Positions 27,841-35,657 of a stretch of DNA of 64,000 nt are shown here, piece by piece. Numbering within the stretch: the stretch's first letter is position 1; the number at the start of each line of letters is the position of its first letter. This stretch comes from Pseudomonas putida (GTDB lineage: Bacteria > Pseudomonadota > Gammaproteobacteria > Pseudomonadales > Pseudomonadaceae), in the NCBI RefSeq assembly GCF_028682175.1, contig NZ_JANHKS010000001.1, positions 1 to 64,000 on the forward strand, given 5' to 3'. The position numbers and the translations under genes are program-made. Under the pieces are notes generated by a model. The model was given only the letters and a program-made list of their open reading frames with translations. It did no database searches and was not told where the DNA came from.

Positions 27841-29996
27841 CCGATGCCATCGTCATTCCAAGCGACAGCAGCGCAGACGGCAGCCGGCAGAACTTCGGGC
27901 CCTGGCTGGACGCCGTGCTCAAGGTCGCGCGGCACTACCGGCTGGACGTCTCCCCGGAAAGCATTCGCCTGGCCTCCCTGCAAAACGAAGGGCGGGTCGA
28001 GGAAGTGGTTCGGCACATGGCGCGCCAGGCCGGCCTGAGCGTCAAATTCGCAAGCTACGACCGCAAGAGCTTAAGCCGCTGGCGCACGCCGCTGGTGGTG
28101 CAACTGCGCGATGGGCAGGTCGGGGTGATCGAAAGCGTCAGCGAGCAAGGCGAACTGGGTATCGCCTTCAGCGGCGACCAGGGCCTGCAGAGCCGCATGG
28201 ACCCCGCGACCCTGGCCGAACAGGCGCTGCGCACGGTGATCCTGCGCCCCACCCAGCCACTCAGCGACGTGCGCACCAACGACTACATCAAGCCCTACGA
28301 CGAACACTGGTTTCGCCGCATCGTGCTCAGTGACCTGCGCCCCTATTCCCAGGTCATGCTCGCCTCGCTGGTGGCCAACCTGCTGGGCATGGCCGGGGTG
28401 CTGTTTTCCATGCAGGTCTATGACCGGGTGATTCCGGCCGAATCGATGCCGACCCTGTACGTGCTGTTCGGCGGTGTCATGCTGGCGCTGGTGTTCGACC
28501 TGGTGATGCGTCTGATGCGCCTGCGCATCACCGACGTGCTGGGCAAGCGCGCCGACCTGCGCGTCTCGGACCTGGTGTTCGGCCACGCCCTGCGCCTGCG
28601 CAATTCGGCGCGGCCCAAGTCCACCGGCTCCTTCATCTCGCAGTTGCGCGAGCTTGAACAGATCCGCGACCTGATCACCTCCAGCACCGCCACGGCGCTG
28701 GCCGACATGCCGTTCTTCCTGCTGTTTCTGCTGGTGTTCTACCTGATCGGCGGGCCGCTGGTGCTGATCCCCTTGATCGCACTGGTGGCGATGATCCTGC
28801 CCGGCATTCTGGCCCAGCGAAAGCTCGCCAGGCTTGCCAACGAATCGATGCGTGAAGCCGCGCTGCGCAACGCGATGCTGGTGGAAAGCGTGCAAGGCAT
28901 GGACGACATCAAGGCATTGCAGGCCGAGCAGCGCTTCCAGCAACAATGGAACCACTACAACGCAGCCTCCGCCGAGAGCAGCCTGCGTCTGCGCAACCTG
29001 ACCAACAGCCTGGTGGCCTGGACCCAGAGCGTACAAGGCGGGGTGTTCGCCGTGGTCATCGTCTGCGGCGCGCCGATGGTGATCTCCGGCGACCTGACCA
29101 CCGGCAGCCTGGTGGCGGCCTCGATCCTGTCATCGCGGATGATGGGCCCCATGGCCCAGGTCACCCACGTGCTCACCCGCTGGCAGCAGGCCAAGGTCGC
29201 CCTCGAAGGGCTGAACCGCATCATGCAGATGCCGGTGGATCACCCCGAAGGCAGCCAGCGCGTGCACCTGCCGGCCATTCGTGGCGATTACCAGTTGCGT
29301 CAGGCCGGTTTTCGCTACAGCGAAGAATCGCCCATGGCCCTGAGCGGCATCGACCTGAAGATCCGTCCCGGCGAGCGCATCGCCATTCTCGGGCGCAACG
29401 GCGCGGGCAAATCCACCCTGCTCCACGCCCTGGCCGGCGGCATGGACCTGAGCAGCGGCGAGACCACCCTCGACGGCATCGCACTCGGCCACCTGGACCC
29501 CGCCGACCTGCGCCGCGACGTCGGCCTGATGTCGCAGCAGGCCCGGCTGTTCCACGGCACCCTGCGGGACAACATCACCCTGGGCGCGGGCCAGGCCAGC
29601 GATCAGGAAATCATCGCCGCGCTGGCCGTGACCGGCGCGCTGGATTTCGTGCGCCAGTTGCCCAAGGGCATGGACCACCTGGTCCTGGAAGGCGGCCTCG
29701 GGCTGTCCGGCGGGCAGCGGCAGAGCCTGTTGCTGTCACGCCTGTTGATCCGCCAGCCCCAGGTGTTGCTGCTGGACGAACCCACCGCCTCGCTGGATGA
29801 CATCACCGAACGTTTCCTGCTGGAAAAACTCGCCACCTGGTGCCAGGGCCGGACCCTGATCGTCGCCACCCACCGGGTCAGCGTGCTGCAACTGGTGGAA
29901 CGCATCATCGTGCTGGACAACGGACGCATCGTCATCGATGACCATCGCGACGCCGCCCTCGCAAGGCTGCGTACACCGCAAGGAGCACCGGCATGA
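27837..29996 (+). CDS. Type I secretion ABC exporter (LapB/HlyB-like) with inactive C39-like domain
   Basis: This 719-residue inner-membrane exporter energises secretion of the adhesin. An N-terminal domain (about 1-140) has the peptidase C39-like fold position but lacks the catalytic Cys, so it should be a substrate-binding C39-like domain as in HlyB and LapB. Six membrane helices follow (about 165-440), then the ABC domain with Walker A GRNGAGKST (Lys525), signature LSGGQRQSL, Walker B VLLLDEPTASLDD and a switch His in ATHRV. It overlaps both neighbours by 4 bases (ATGA), consistent with one translational unit. Confidence 0.94.
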   Translation: MTDAIVIPSDSSADGSRQNFGPWLDAVLKVARHYRLDVSPESIRLASLQNEGRVEEVVRHMARQAGLSVKFASYDRKSLSRWRTPLVVQLRDGQVGVIESVSEQGELGIAFSGDQGLQSRMDPATLAEQALRTVILRPTQPLSDVRTNDYIKPYDEHWFRRIVLSDLRPYSQVMLASLVANLLGMAGVLFSMQVYDRVIPAESMPTLYVLFGGVMLALVFDLVMRLMRLRITDVLGKRADLRVSDLVFGHALRLRNSARPKSTGSFISQLRELEQIRDLITSSTATALADMPFFLLFLLVFYLIGGPLVLIPLIALVAMILPGILAQRKLARLANESMREAALRNAMLVESVQGMDDIKALQAEQRFQQQWNHYNAASAESSLRLRNLTNSLVAWTQSVQGGVFAVVIVCGAPMVISGDLTTGSLVAASILSSRMMGPMAQVTHVLTRWQQAKVALEGLNRIMQMPVDHPEGSQRVHLPAIRGDYQLRQAGFRYSEESPMALSGIDLKIRPGERIAILGRNGAGKSTLLHALAGGMDLSSGETTLDGIALGHLDPADLRRDVGLMSQQARLFHGTLRDNITLGAGQASDQEIIAALAVTGALDFVRQLPKGMDHLVLEGGLGLSGGQRQSLLLSRLLIRQPQVLLLDEPTASLDDITERFLLEKLATWCQGRTLIVATHRVSVLQLVERIIVLDNGRIVIDDHRDAALARLRTPQGAPA

Positions 29997-31201
29997 AGGC
30001 ATTGACGGCTGACAACACCCCACGCCTGCCCGATCAGGTTTCGTATCTGGATGGCAGCGACGAGCGCAAGGTCAGCGGCGGCGTCAGGGTGATCTGGGGC
30101 TGCGCGCTGATGCTGGCGTGCTTCTTCATCTGGGCGGCACTGTTCGAGGTGGTCGAGGTGTCCACCGGCACCGGCAAGGTGGTACCCAGCTCCCGGGAGC
30201 AAGTGATCCAGTCCATGGAGGGCGGGATCGTCAAGCAGATGAACGTCACCGAAGGCGCCTTGGTGGAACGCGGCCAGGTGCTGGCGCAACTGGATGCGGT
30301 GAAGACCGAGTCCAACGTCGGCGAGAGTGAAGCCAAGTACAAGGCGGCACTGGCCAGCGTCAATCGCCTGCAGGCGGAGGTGAGCGACCAGCCGTTGAAA
30401 TTCGACGCCTCGCTCAACGACTCGCCCAACCTGATCCGCGCCGAAAGCGAACTCTACAAGGCCCGCCGCAAAGGTCTGGAAGACACCCTGACCGGCATTC
30501 AAAGTTCGCTGAAACTGGTGCGCAGCGAGCTGGAAATCACCGAGAACCTGGCCAAGATCGGCGCATCCAGCAAGGTCGAGGTGCTGCGCCTGAACCGCCA
30601 GCGCTCGGAACTGGAACTCAAGGCCACCGAGGCCAAGTCCGATTACATGGTGCGTGCCCGCGAGGACCTGGCCAAGGCCAACGCCGAAGCGCAGATGCTG
30701 GTGGCGGTGATCCGCGGGCGCAACGACTCGCTGTCGCGCCTGACCCTGCGCTCGCCGGTGCGCGGGATCGTCAAGGACATCGAAGTGACGACCATTGGCG
30801 GCGTGGTTCCCCCCAACGGCCAGTTGATGCAGATCGTGCCACTGGATGAGCAACTGCTGATCGAGACGCGAATCTCGCCTCGGGACATCGCATTCATCCA
30901 TCCGGATCAACAGGCCAAGGTGAAGATCACCGCCTACGACTACTCGATCTACGGCAGTCTGGACGGCAAGGTGGTGACCATCTCCCCGGACACCATCCAG
31001 GACGAGGTCAAGCCAGAGGTCTTCTACTATCGGGTCTTCATCCGTACCGACTCGGATGTGCTGCGCAACAAGGCCGGGAAGACCTTTGCCATCGTTCCCG
31101 GCATGATTGCAACGGTGGATATCCGCACCGGCGAGAAGACGGTGCTGGATTACCTGATAAAACCGCTCAACCGCGCCCGCGAAGCCTTGCGCGAACGTTG
31201 A
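29993..31201 (+). CDS. HlyD-family periplasmic adaptor of the type I exporter
   Basis: This 402-residue membrane-fusion protein bridges the ABC exporter and the TolC-like channel. A cytoplasmic N-terminus is followed by one membrane helix (about 33-55, VIWGCALMLACFFIWAALFEVV), a lipoyl half (GTGKVVPSSREQVIQSMEGGIV), a long coiled coil (about 100-240), the second lipoyl half with LRSPVRGIVKDIEVTTIGGVV, and a beta-barrel with the HlyD C-terminal signature GMIATVDIRTGEKTVLDYLIKPL. The stop codon ends at 31201, directly abutting the stop of the convergent lipoprotein gene. Confidence 0.94.
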   Translation: MKALTADNTPRLPDQVSYLDGSDERKVSGGVRVIWGCALMLACFFIWAALFEVVEVSTGTGKVVPSSREQVIQSMEGGIVKQMNVTEGALVERGQVLAQLDAVKTESNVGESEAKYKAALASVNRLQAEVSDQPLKFDASLNDSPNLIRAESELYKARRKGLEDTLTGIQSSLKLVRSELEITENLAKIGASSKVEVLRLNRQRSELELKATEAKSDYMVRAREDLAKANAEAQMLVAVIRGRNDSLSRLTLRSPVRGIVKDIEVTTIGGVVPPNGQLMQIVPLDEQLLIETRISPRDIAFIHPDQQAKVKITAYDYSIYGSLDGKVVTISPDTIQDEVKPEVFYYRVFIRTDSDVLRNKAGKTFAIVPGMIATVDIRTGEKTVLDYLIKPLNRAREALRER

Positions 31202-31852
31202 TCAGCGGCTGGCGACGTGGGTCGTCTGACCGGCCGGGTTCGACTGGGCCAGATAGCGGCTCCACTCGCGGCTGATCTCCACGTACGGCAGGAAGATACT
31301 CACCCGTGGCTGACTGGCCAGGTCCGGCCGCTTGATGGCCTGAAGGTCGCTGGACGTCAGGAACGCCACGGTGATGCCGACCACCTTGCCGTCGGCCGAG
31401 AACACCGGGCCGCCAGACATGCCCTTGGCGACCGGGCCGTCGTGGGTGCCATACATGACGCTGCCTTCGTTGGTGTCCAGGCGCACCAGCGCGGGAAGCG
31501 CATGGCCACTGCCCTTGACCGGCACATACAGCGAATTGAACCCCACCGCCGTCAGCGCTTCACCGGGCTTGTACGCCCGCCAAAGCGGAACGCCATCGGC
31601 CTTGTGCTTGAAAAACTGCACATCGCTGCGGCCTTGATAGACCGACCCCGGGATGTAGGGAATGTGCTTGACGGTGACAGCATAGTCCTCGTTCCATTGC
31701 ACGGCCGTACCCATGAGCATGTAGGGTAGCGGCGCGCCCGAATGGACGACGAAAGCCTGGTTGTACACGGGATCCTGATTGAAAGCGGTGGGCATTCCAT
31801 TGCATCCGCCAAGCAGCACTGAGGCCGCTACCAATGACGAGATGGCACGCAT
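31202..31852 (-). CDS. Trypsin-like serine protease lipoprotein
   Basis: This protein of about 216 residues has a lipoprotein signal (MRAISSLVAASVLLGGC, lipobox LGGC), so it should be membrane anchored. It then has a chymotrypsin-fold core: the VTVKH segment supplies the probable catalytic His, GMSGGPVFSADGKVVGITVAF contains the catalytic Ser in GxSGGP, and an acidic residue in between would complete the triad. The ATG at 31852 is assumed; a GTG at 31861 would add three residues, and neither has a strong ribosome-binding site. It is transcribed towards the secretion operon with no gap between the stop codons. A role in processing or quality control of the adhesin is conceivable but unproven. 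Confidence 0.8.
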   Translation of the reverse strand: MRAISSLVAASVLLGGCNGMPTAFNQDPVYNQAFVVHSGAPLPYMLMGTAVQWNEDYAVTVKHIPYIPGSVYQGRSDVQFFKHKADGVPLWRAYKPGEALTAVGFNSLYVPVKGSGHALPALVRLDTNEGSVMYGTHDGPVAKGMSGGPVFSADGKVVGITVAFLTSSDLQAIKRPDLASQPRVSIFLPYVEISREWSRYLAQSNPAGQTTHVASR

Positions 31853-32103
31853 GTTTGGCACACGAGGTTGGTTGATGAGGGCGCAAATATGTCATTGAGC
31901 CATCATCCTATCAATAGCCTCACGCTACCGCTTGTCTGCTATCGATGCACTGAGATTATTGGATCCAACTCTTTCGTTGTGCGTTTAGTGAATTTCTTTT
32001 TAATTCTGCGAATGGCTGCCAACATCGGCAAAACTGCTAGAGTGAGGCGGCCGGATTTGCGATTGCCTTCCGTCTACCTTCCGTCTTACCTCCTGGGAGC
32101 ACC

Positions 32104-32586
32104 ATGTTCGAATTCATTTTTCTGGCCTTGCTGATCGGCATAGGCGGCACAGCATTGCTTGATCTATGGGCGGTGTTGCTCAAGGCCACCCTGGGCTTGC
32201 CGACGCCGCCCTGGCATCTGGTGGGCCGCTGGTTTGCCGGCATGCGCCACGGGCAGTTCGTGCACCGCCGGGGTATCGCGAATTCTCCTGAAGTGGCGGA
32301 TGAATTGCGCATTGGCTGGATCGGGCATTACACGGTGGGGGTGATTTTTGCCGCGGTGCTGTTGATGATCTGGGGCGTGCAATGGGCCCACAGCCCGACG
32401 TTCTTTCCGGCATTGCTGGTGGGCCTGGTGACGGTGGGCGCAGGCTGGTTCATTCTGCAACCGGGAATGGGCGTGGGAATCGCCTGCAACAAGGCCCCCA
32501 ACCCTGCGGTGGCGCGGTTGCAGAATGTGGTGGGACATGTGGTGTTTGCCATCGGGATGTATGGGGCGGCGTTGCTGCTGGGGTGA
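32104..32586 (+). CDS. DUF2938 family integral membrane protein
   Basis: This 160-residue protein has four predicted helices (about 3-25, 80-100, 103-125 and 140-160). Conserved features of DUF2938 proteins are visible, such as GGTALLDLWA, a cytoplasmic loop with VGRWFAGMRHGQFVHR, and IGWIGHYTVGVIFA. GGGAG precedes the ATG. The function of the family is unknown. It stands alone, divergent from the lipoprotein gene and followed by a REP cluster. Confidence 0.85.
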   Translation: MFEFIFLALLIGIGGTALLDLWAVLLKATLGLPTPPWHLVGRWFAGMRHGQFVHRRGIANSPEVADELRIGWIGHYTVGVIFAAVLLMIWGVQWAHSPTFFPALLVGLVTVGAGWFILQPGMGVGIACNKAPNPAVARLQNVVGHVVFAIGMYGAALLLG

Positions 32587-32599
32587 TCGTTGATACGCC

Positions 32600-33180
32600 T
32601 AGCAGCACGGCTTGCCGGCGGGAGCGGTGCCCCTTACACATCTCGATTGAATGCTCCGCCCATTCGCGGGCAAGCGCGCTCCTACGGTTGTGGGTATGGC
32701 AAAGATATCGAATCCACCCCAATCTTGTAGGAGCGCGCTTGCCCGCGATGGCGTCCTCAAGATCGCCGACGCCGGCAAGCCGGACTGCTACGGTCAGAGT
32801 TGCCCGCGACGGACGTGGTGCCACACACATCTCGATTGAATGTTCCGCCCATTCGCGGGCAAGCGCGCTCCTACGGTTTCGGGTGTGGCAAAGAATATCG
32901 AATCCCCCCCAATCCTGTAGGAGTGAGCTCGCTCGCGATGGCGGCCGCAAGATCGCCGACGCCGGCAAGCCGGACTGCTACGGTCAGAGTTGCCCGCGAC
33001 GGGCGTGGTGCCCCCACACATCTCGGTTGAATGTTCCGCCCATTCGCGGGCAAGCGCGCTCCTACGGTTTCGGGTGTGGCAAAGATATCGAATCCACACC
33101 AATTTTGTAGGAGCGCGCTTGCCCGCGATGGCGGCCGCAAGATCGCCGACGCCGGCAAGCCGTGCGGCTACGGGAATTTG
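32600..33180. repeat. REP/BIME cluster: three tandem units of about 190 bp
   Basis: Three copies of a composite unit begin at 32636, 32825 and 33016 with ACACATCTCG(A/G)TTGAATG. Each carries an inverted pair of REP sequences (CGGGCAAGCGCGCTCCTACGG, then TGTAGGAGCGCGCTTGCCCG or a variant) and a GACGCCGGCAAGCCG motif. The spacings are 189 and 191 bases. The middle copy has the variant GTAGGAGTGAGCTCGCTCGCG. No gene lies in this interval; open frames across it are repeat-derived. It separates the DUF2938 gene from the end of the beta-lactamase gene. Confidence 0.9.
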
Positions 33181-33193
33181 ATGACTCGGCAGA

Positions 33194-34078
33194 TCAAACC
33201 GACGCAACCAACCGCCCTACCTCGGCCATCACCGCATTGACCTGCGCGGCGTCGGCCCTGGAGTGGGTGTAGTACACCGTCACGATCATCGGCGCGCGGT
33301 TGGCGGGCCAGATCACGGCGACGTCGTTGCTGGCGTTGTTGGCGCCCGAGCCGGTCTTGTCGCCGATGCGCCAGCCCTTGGGCAGGCCGGCGCGCAGTTT
33401 CTGGTCGCCGGTCTTGTTACTCACCAGCCAGGCGATCAACTGATCCCGCGAGGCCGGCGAGAGCACGTTGCCAAACACCAGCGTGCGCAAGGTATTCAGC
33501 ATCGCCACCGGCGTGGTGGTGTCTTGCAGGTCGCCGGGGCGGTTTTCGTTGAGTTCGGGTTCGTGGCGGTCCAGACGGGTGGTGTCATCCCCCGTCGAGC
33601 GCAGCCAGTCGGTCAGTGCCTGCGGGCCGCCGACGCTGTCCAGCAGCAGGTTCGCAGCGGTGTTGTCGCTCAGCGTGACCGCCGCTTCGCAGATCGACCC
33701 AACGCTCAAGCCCCCCTCGCCCGTATGTTTCTCGGTGATCGGCGAATACGGCACCAACTGCTCCTTGCCGTAGACGATCATTCGCGAAAGGTCTTCCTGC
33801 TTTCTGTCCACGCGCACCAGCACGAATGCCGCCAGCAACGCCTTGAAGGTGCTGCACAGGGCGAACCGCTCATCGCCGCGCTGGGCGATCAGCCGCTGGC
33901 TGCCGGTGTCGAGAATGGCAACGCCCAGCCGCCCGCCATGGCGACGCTCAAGCTCGGCCAATTGCTGTTCGATGGAAGTATTGGCAGGGCTCGCGACATC
34001 GGCCGCAAGCGTTGAGAGGCTGTACAACGCGGGGATCGCCAGTAGCGAACCGCCGATCAGGCTTCTGCGGGAAATCAA
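33194..34078 (-). CDS. Class A beta-lactamase
   Basis: This 294-residue periplasmic serine beta-lactamase shows all class A elements: STFK (Ser70 in the family numbering), SDN (Ser130), EPELNE with Glu166 and Asn170, and DKTGSG (Lys234). A twin-Arg motif, SRRSL, in the N-terminal signal suggests Tat export. The start is a TTG at 34078, backed by AAGGA 8 bases upstream. Cys precedes the active Ser (CSTFK), but position 238 appears to be Gly, so the Cys69-Cys238 bridge of KPC/NMC-type carbapenemases is not expected. It is probably chromosomal and intrinsic, and its spectrum cannot be read from sequence alone. No ampR-like regulator adjoins it. Confidence 0.93.
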   Translation of the reverse strand: MISRRSLIGGSLLAIPALYSLSTLAADVASPANTSIEQQLAELERRHGGRLGVAILDTGSQRLIAQRGDERFALCSTFKALLAAFVLVRVDRKQEDLSRMIVYGKEQLVPYSPITEKHTGEGGLSVGSICEAAVTLSDNTAANLLLDSVGGPQALTDWLRSTGDDTTRLDRHEPELNENRPGDLQDTTTPVAMLNTLRTLVFGNVLSPASRDQLIAWLVSNKTGDQKLRAGLPKGWRIGDKTGSGANNASNDVAVIWPANRAPMIVTVYYTHSRADAAQVNAVMAEVGRLVASV

Positions 34079-34169
34079 GATTCACGTCCTTGTTGGTGCA
34101 GATAAGTATCTCCGACCATCAGCAAAGGCAGCCGTCTGCGCAGGCTGCCATTACAGGTTGATGCTCGAC

Positions 34170-34598
34170 TCAGGCAGGCACGCCCAGAATGATGTGCGAT
34201 GCCTTGATGACCGCAGTGGCGTCGACGCCAGGCTTGAGGCCCAACTCGGTCACGGCTTCACGGGTCACGATAGCGTAGACCTCTGTACCGCCGGCCAGGG
34301 TAATGATCACTTCGGCGTTTACCGCACCATCGCTGACCCGGCTGACCTTGCCTTGCAGGCTGTTGCGCGCCGACAGGCGAAAGCCGCTCGCGTCGGTCAT
34401 GACCATGACCCACGGCGCCTTGACCAGCGCGACCGCTTCCTTGCCCACCGCCAGCCCCAGGCTCTTGACGCTTTGCAGGGTGACAACCGCCACCAGCTCT
34501 TCGCCGCCGGCCAGGGTCAGGGCGACCTCGGCGTTCACCGAGCCTTCCTGAATCTGTTTGACGGTGCCTTTGAATACGTTGCGGGCGCTGACTTTCAT
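34170..34598 (-). CDS. Molybdopterin-binding protein with two Mop (TOBE) domains
   Basis: This 142-residue cytoplasmic protein consists of two tandem Mop/TOBE units. Each begins with the signature (M)K(V/L)SARN-x-(F/L)-x-G-V and contains an NAEV ... LAGG ... AxVT pattern. Such di-Mop proteins bind molybdate or tungstate oxyanions in oligomers and serve storage or homeostasis. AAGGA lies before the ATG at 34598; an upstream ATG at 34616 would add six residues. It is separate from any modABC genes in this window. Confidence 0.9.
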   Translation of the reverse strand: MKVSARNVFKGTVKQIQEGSVNAEVALTLAGGEELVAVVTLQSVKSLGLAVGKEAVALVKAPWVMVMTDASGFRLSARNSLQGKVSRVSDGAVNAEVIITLAGGTEVYAIVTREAVTELGLKPGVDATAVIKASHIILGVPA

Positions 34599-34697
34599 GT
34601 CGTGTGTCCTTGTCATGAGGGGAATGAATCGCCGCCCATCTTCGAAGGGAGCGTTATGTCATTACAACTACAACGCTCAATTTTTCTGACTTAAGGG

Positions 34698-35357
34698 TCA
34701 GGAAAGCAGATCCTCATAGAACGCGCCATACGGCTTGCTCGGGTGGGCGATCTGGATTTCCAGAATCCACAGGCCGGGATTGGGCACTGCGTCAAAATCC
34801 CCCAGGTTACCGCCGCGATAGATCGCATGGGGAAAATCGCAGACGCGATGGCCCTTGATCTCAAGATTCAGCTTCCAGCCCATGGCCGTGGCCTGCTCCT
34901 CGGCAAAGCGGTACAACTCGACGCCTTGCACGGCGCCAGTCTTCCAGCGCTGCTCGACCACATCGAACAGGGTTTTGGCGGCAGCGGCGCAGGCCTGCAT
35001 CTCAGGGTCATTGCCGGTGGTGAACGTTGCCCCGGCGTCGCCTTCATGGCCCTGCCAGACGGCACCCATGTCGATGAAATAGATGTCGTCCTCGCCCAGT
35101 ACCGGGTCGCCGTCGGAGCGCTGCTTGAAGGTTTTCAGGGTATTGGCGCCGAAACGGATCAGCATCGGGTGCCAGATGCGCTGGGTGTCGAGCTCGGCCA
35201 GCGCCGCCTTGCCCAGGGCCACCGCCTCGGACTCCAGCATGCCCGGCTTGATGCGTCGGGACACCAGCTCGATGGCCTTCCAGGTCATGGCCTGGGCATG
35301 GCGCATGGCCTGGATGTCGTAAATCGCCCCAACCGCTTCCTTCGCTGCTGCGTTCAT
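34698..35357 (-). CDS. M24-family metallopeptidase (aminopeptidase P / creatinase fold)
   Basis: This 219-residue protein is only the pita-bread catalytic domain, shorter than aminopeptidase P and close in size to methionine aminopeptidase. Metal-ligand positions are visible: IDMG (Asp), GDAGATF (Asp), FPHAIY (His), LEIQ (Glu) and FYEDLL (Glu). It may cleave an N-terminal residue or a dipeptide, or act like creatinase-type amidinohydrolases; the substrate is unknown. GAGAGGA precedes the ATG. It is on the same strand as the oxidoreductase and the small protein upstream and may be co-transcribed with them. Confidence 0.87.
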   Translation of the reverse strand: MNAAAKEAVGAIYDIQAMRHAQAMTWKAIELVSRRIKPGMLESEAVALGKAALAELDTQRIWHPMLIRFGANTLKTFKQRSDGDPVLGEDDIYFIDMGAVWQGHEGDAGATFTTGNDPEMQACAAAAKTLFDVVEQRWKTGAVQGVELYRFAEEQATAMGWKLNLEIKGHRVCDFPHAIYRGGNLGDFDAVPNPGLWILEIQIAHPSKPYGAFYEDLLS

Positions 35358-35425
35358 TGCGTCCTCTCGAGTGTTGCCGTTGTGATATCGCTATGACATT
35401 TACTACATAGCGATGCAACGGGCAA

Positions 35426-35629
35426 TCACCGATGCCGACTGAAGGTGGAAACCGAGCGCACCCAGGTAATCAGCCGCAGGGTTGCCGGGTTGTCCTGCTC
35501 CTCATGGTCGGCGGCCAGTTCACCGGCAAGCGACGCCAGAGACTGCGGCAACAGCCACGACACTTCCTGCTCGGACGTCTGGCACTGGTTGGTATCGTCT
35601 TCTTTCTCGAAAGCGGGCCAGTTACTCAT
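35426..35629 (-). CDS. Small hypothetical protein, 67 residues
   Basis: An acidic small protein begins MSNWPAFEKEDDTN and ends RLITWVRSVSTFSRHR. Its ATG at 35629 is preceded by AGGAG at an 8-base gap, which supports real translation. It lies 28 bases after the stop of the three-domain oxidoreductase and 68 bases before the M24 peptidase, all on one strand. Its size, acidic N-terminus and basic C-terminus suggest an accessory or regulatory protein. I do not recognise a family. Confidence 0.6.
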   Translation of the reverse strand: MSNWPAFEKEDDTNQCQTSEQEVSWLLPQSLASLAGELAADHEEQDNPATLRLITWVRSVSTFSRHR

Positions 35630-35657
35630 CACAACACTCCTGCACACGCATGGATGG

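Noticed and set aside
32600-33180. CRISPR array
   Set aside because: The repeats are about 190 bp with REP inverted cores; spacers of regular 30-40 bp and short identical repeats are absent, and no cas genes are present.
32450-33240. Several open frames of 60-240 codons over the REP cluster
   Set aside because: Translations are repeat-derived and near-identical in several frames (for example SALAREWAEHSIEMC recurring), without ribosome-binding sites.
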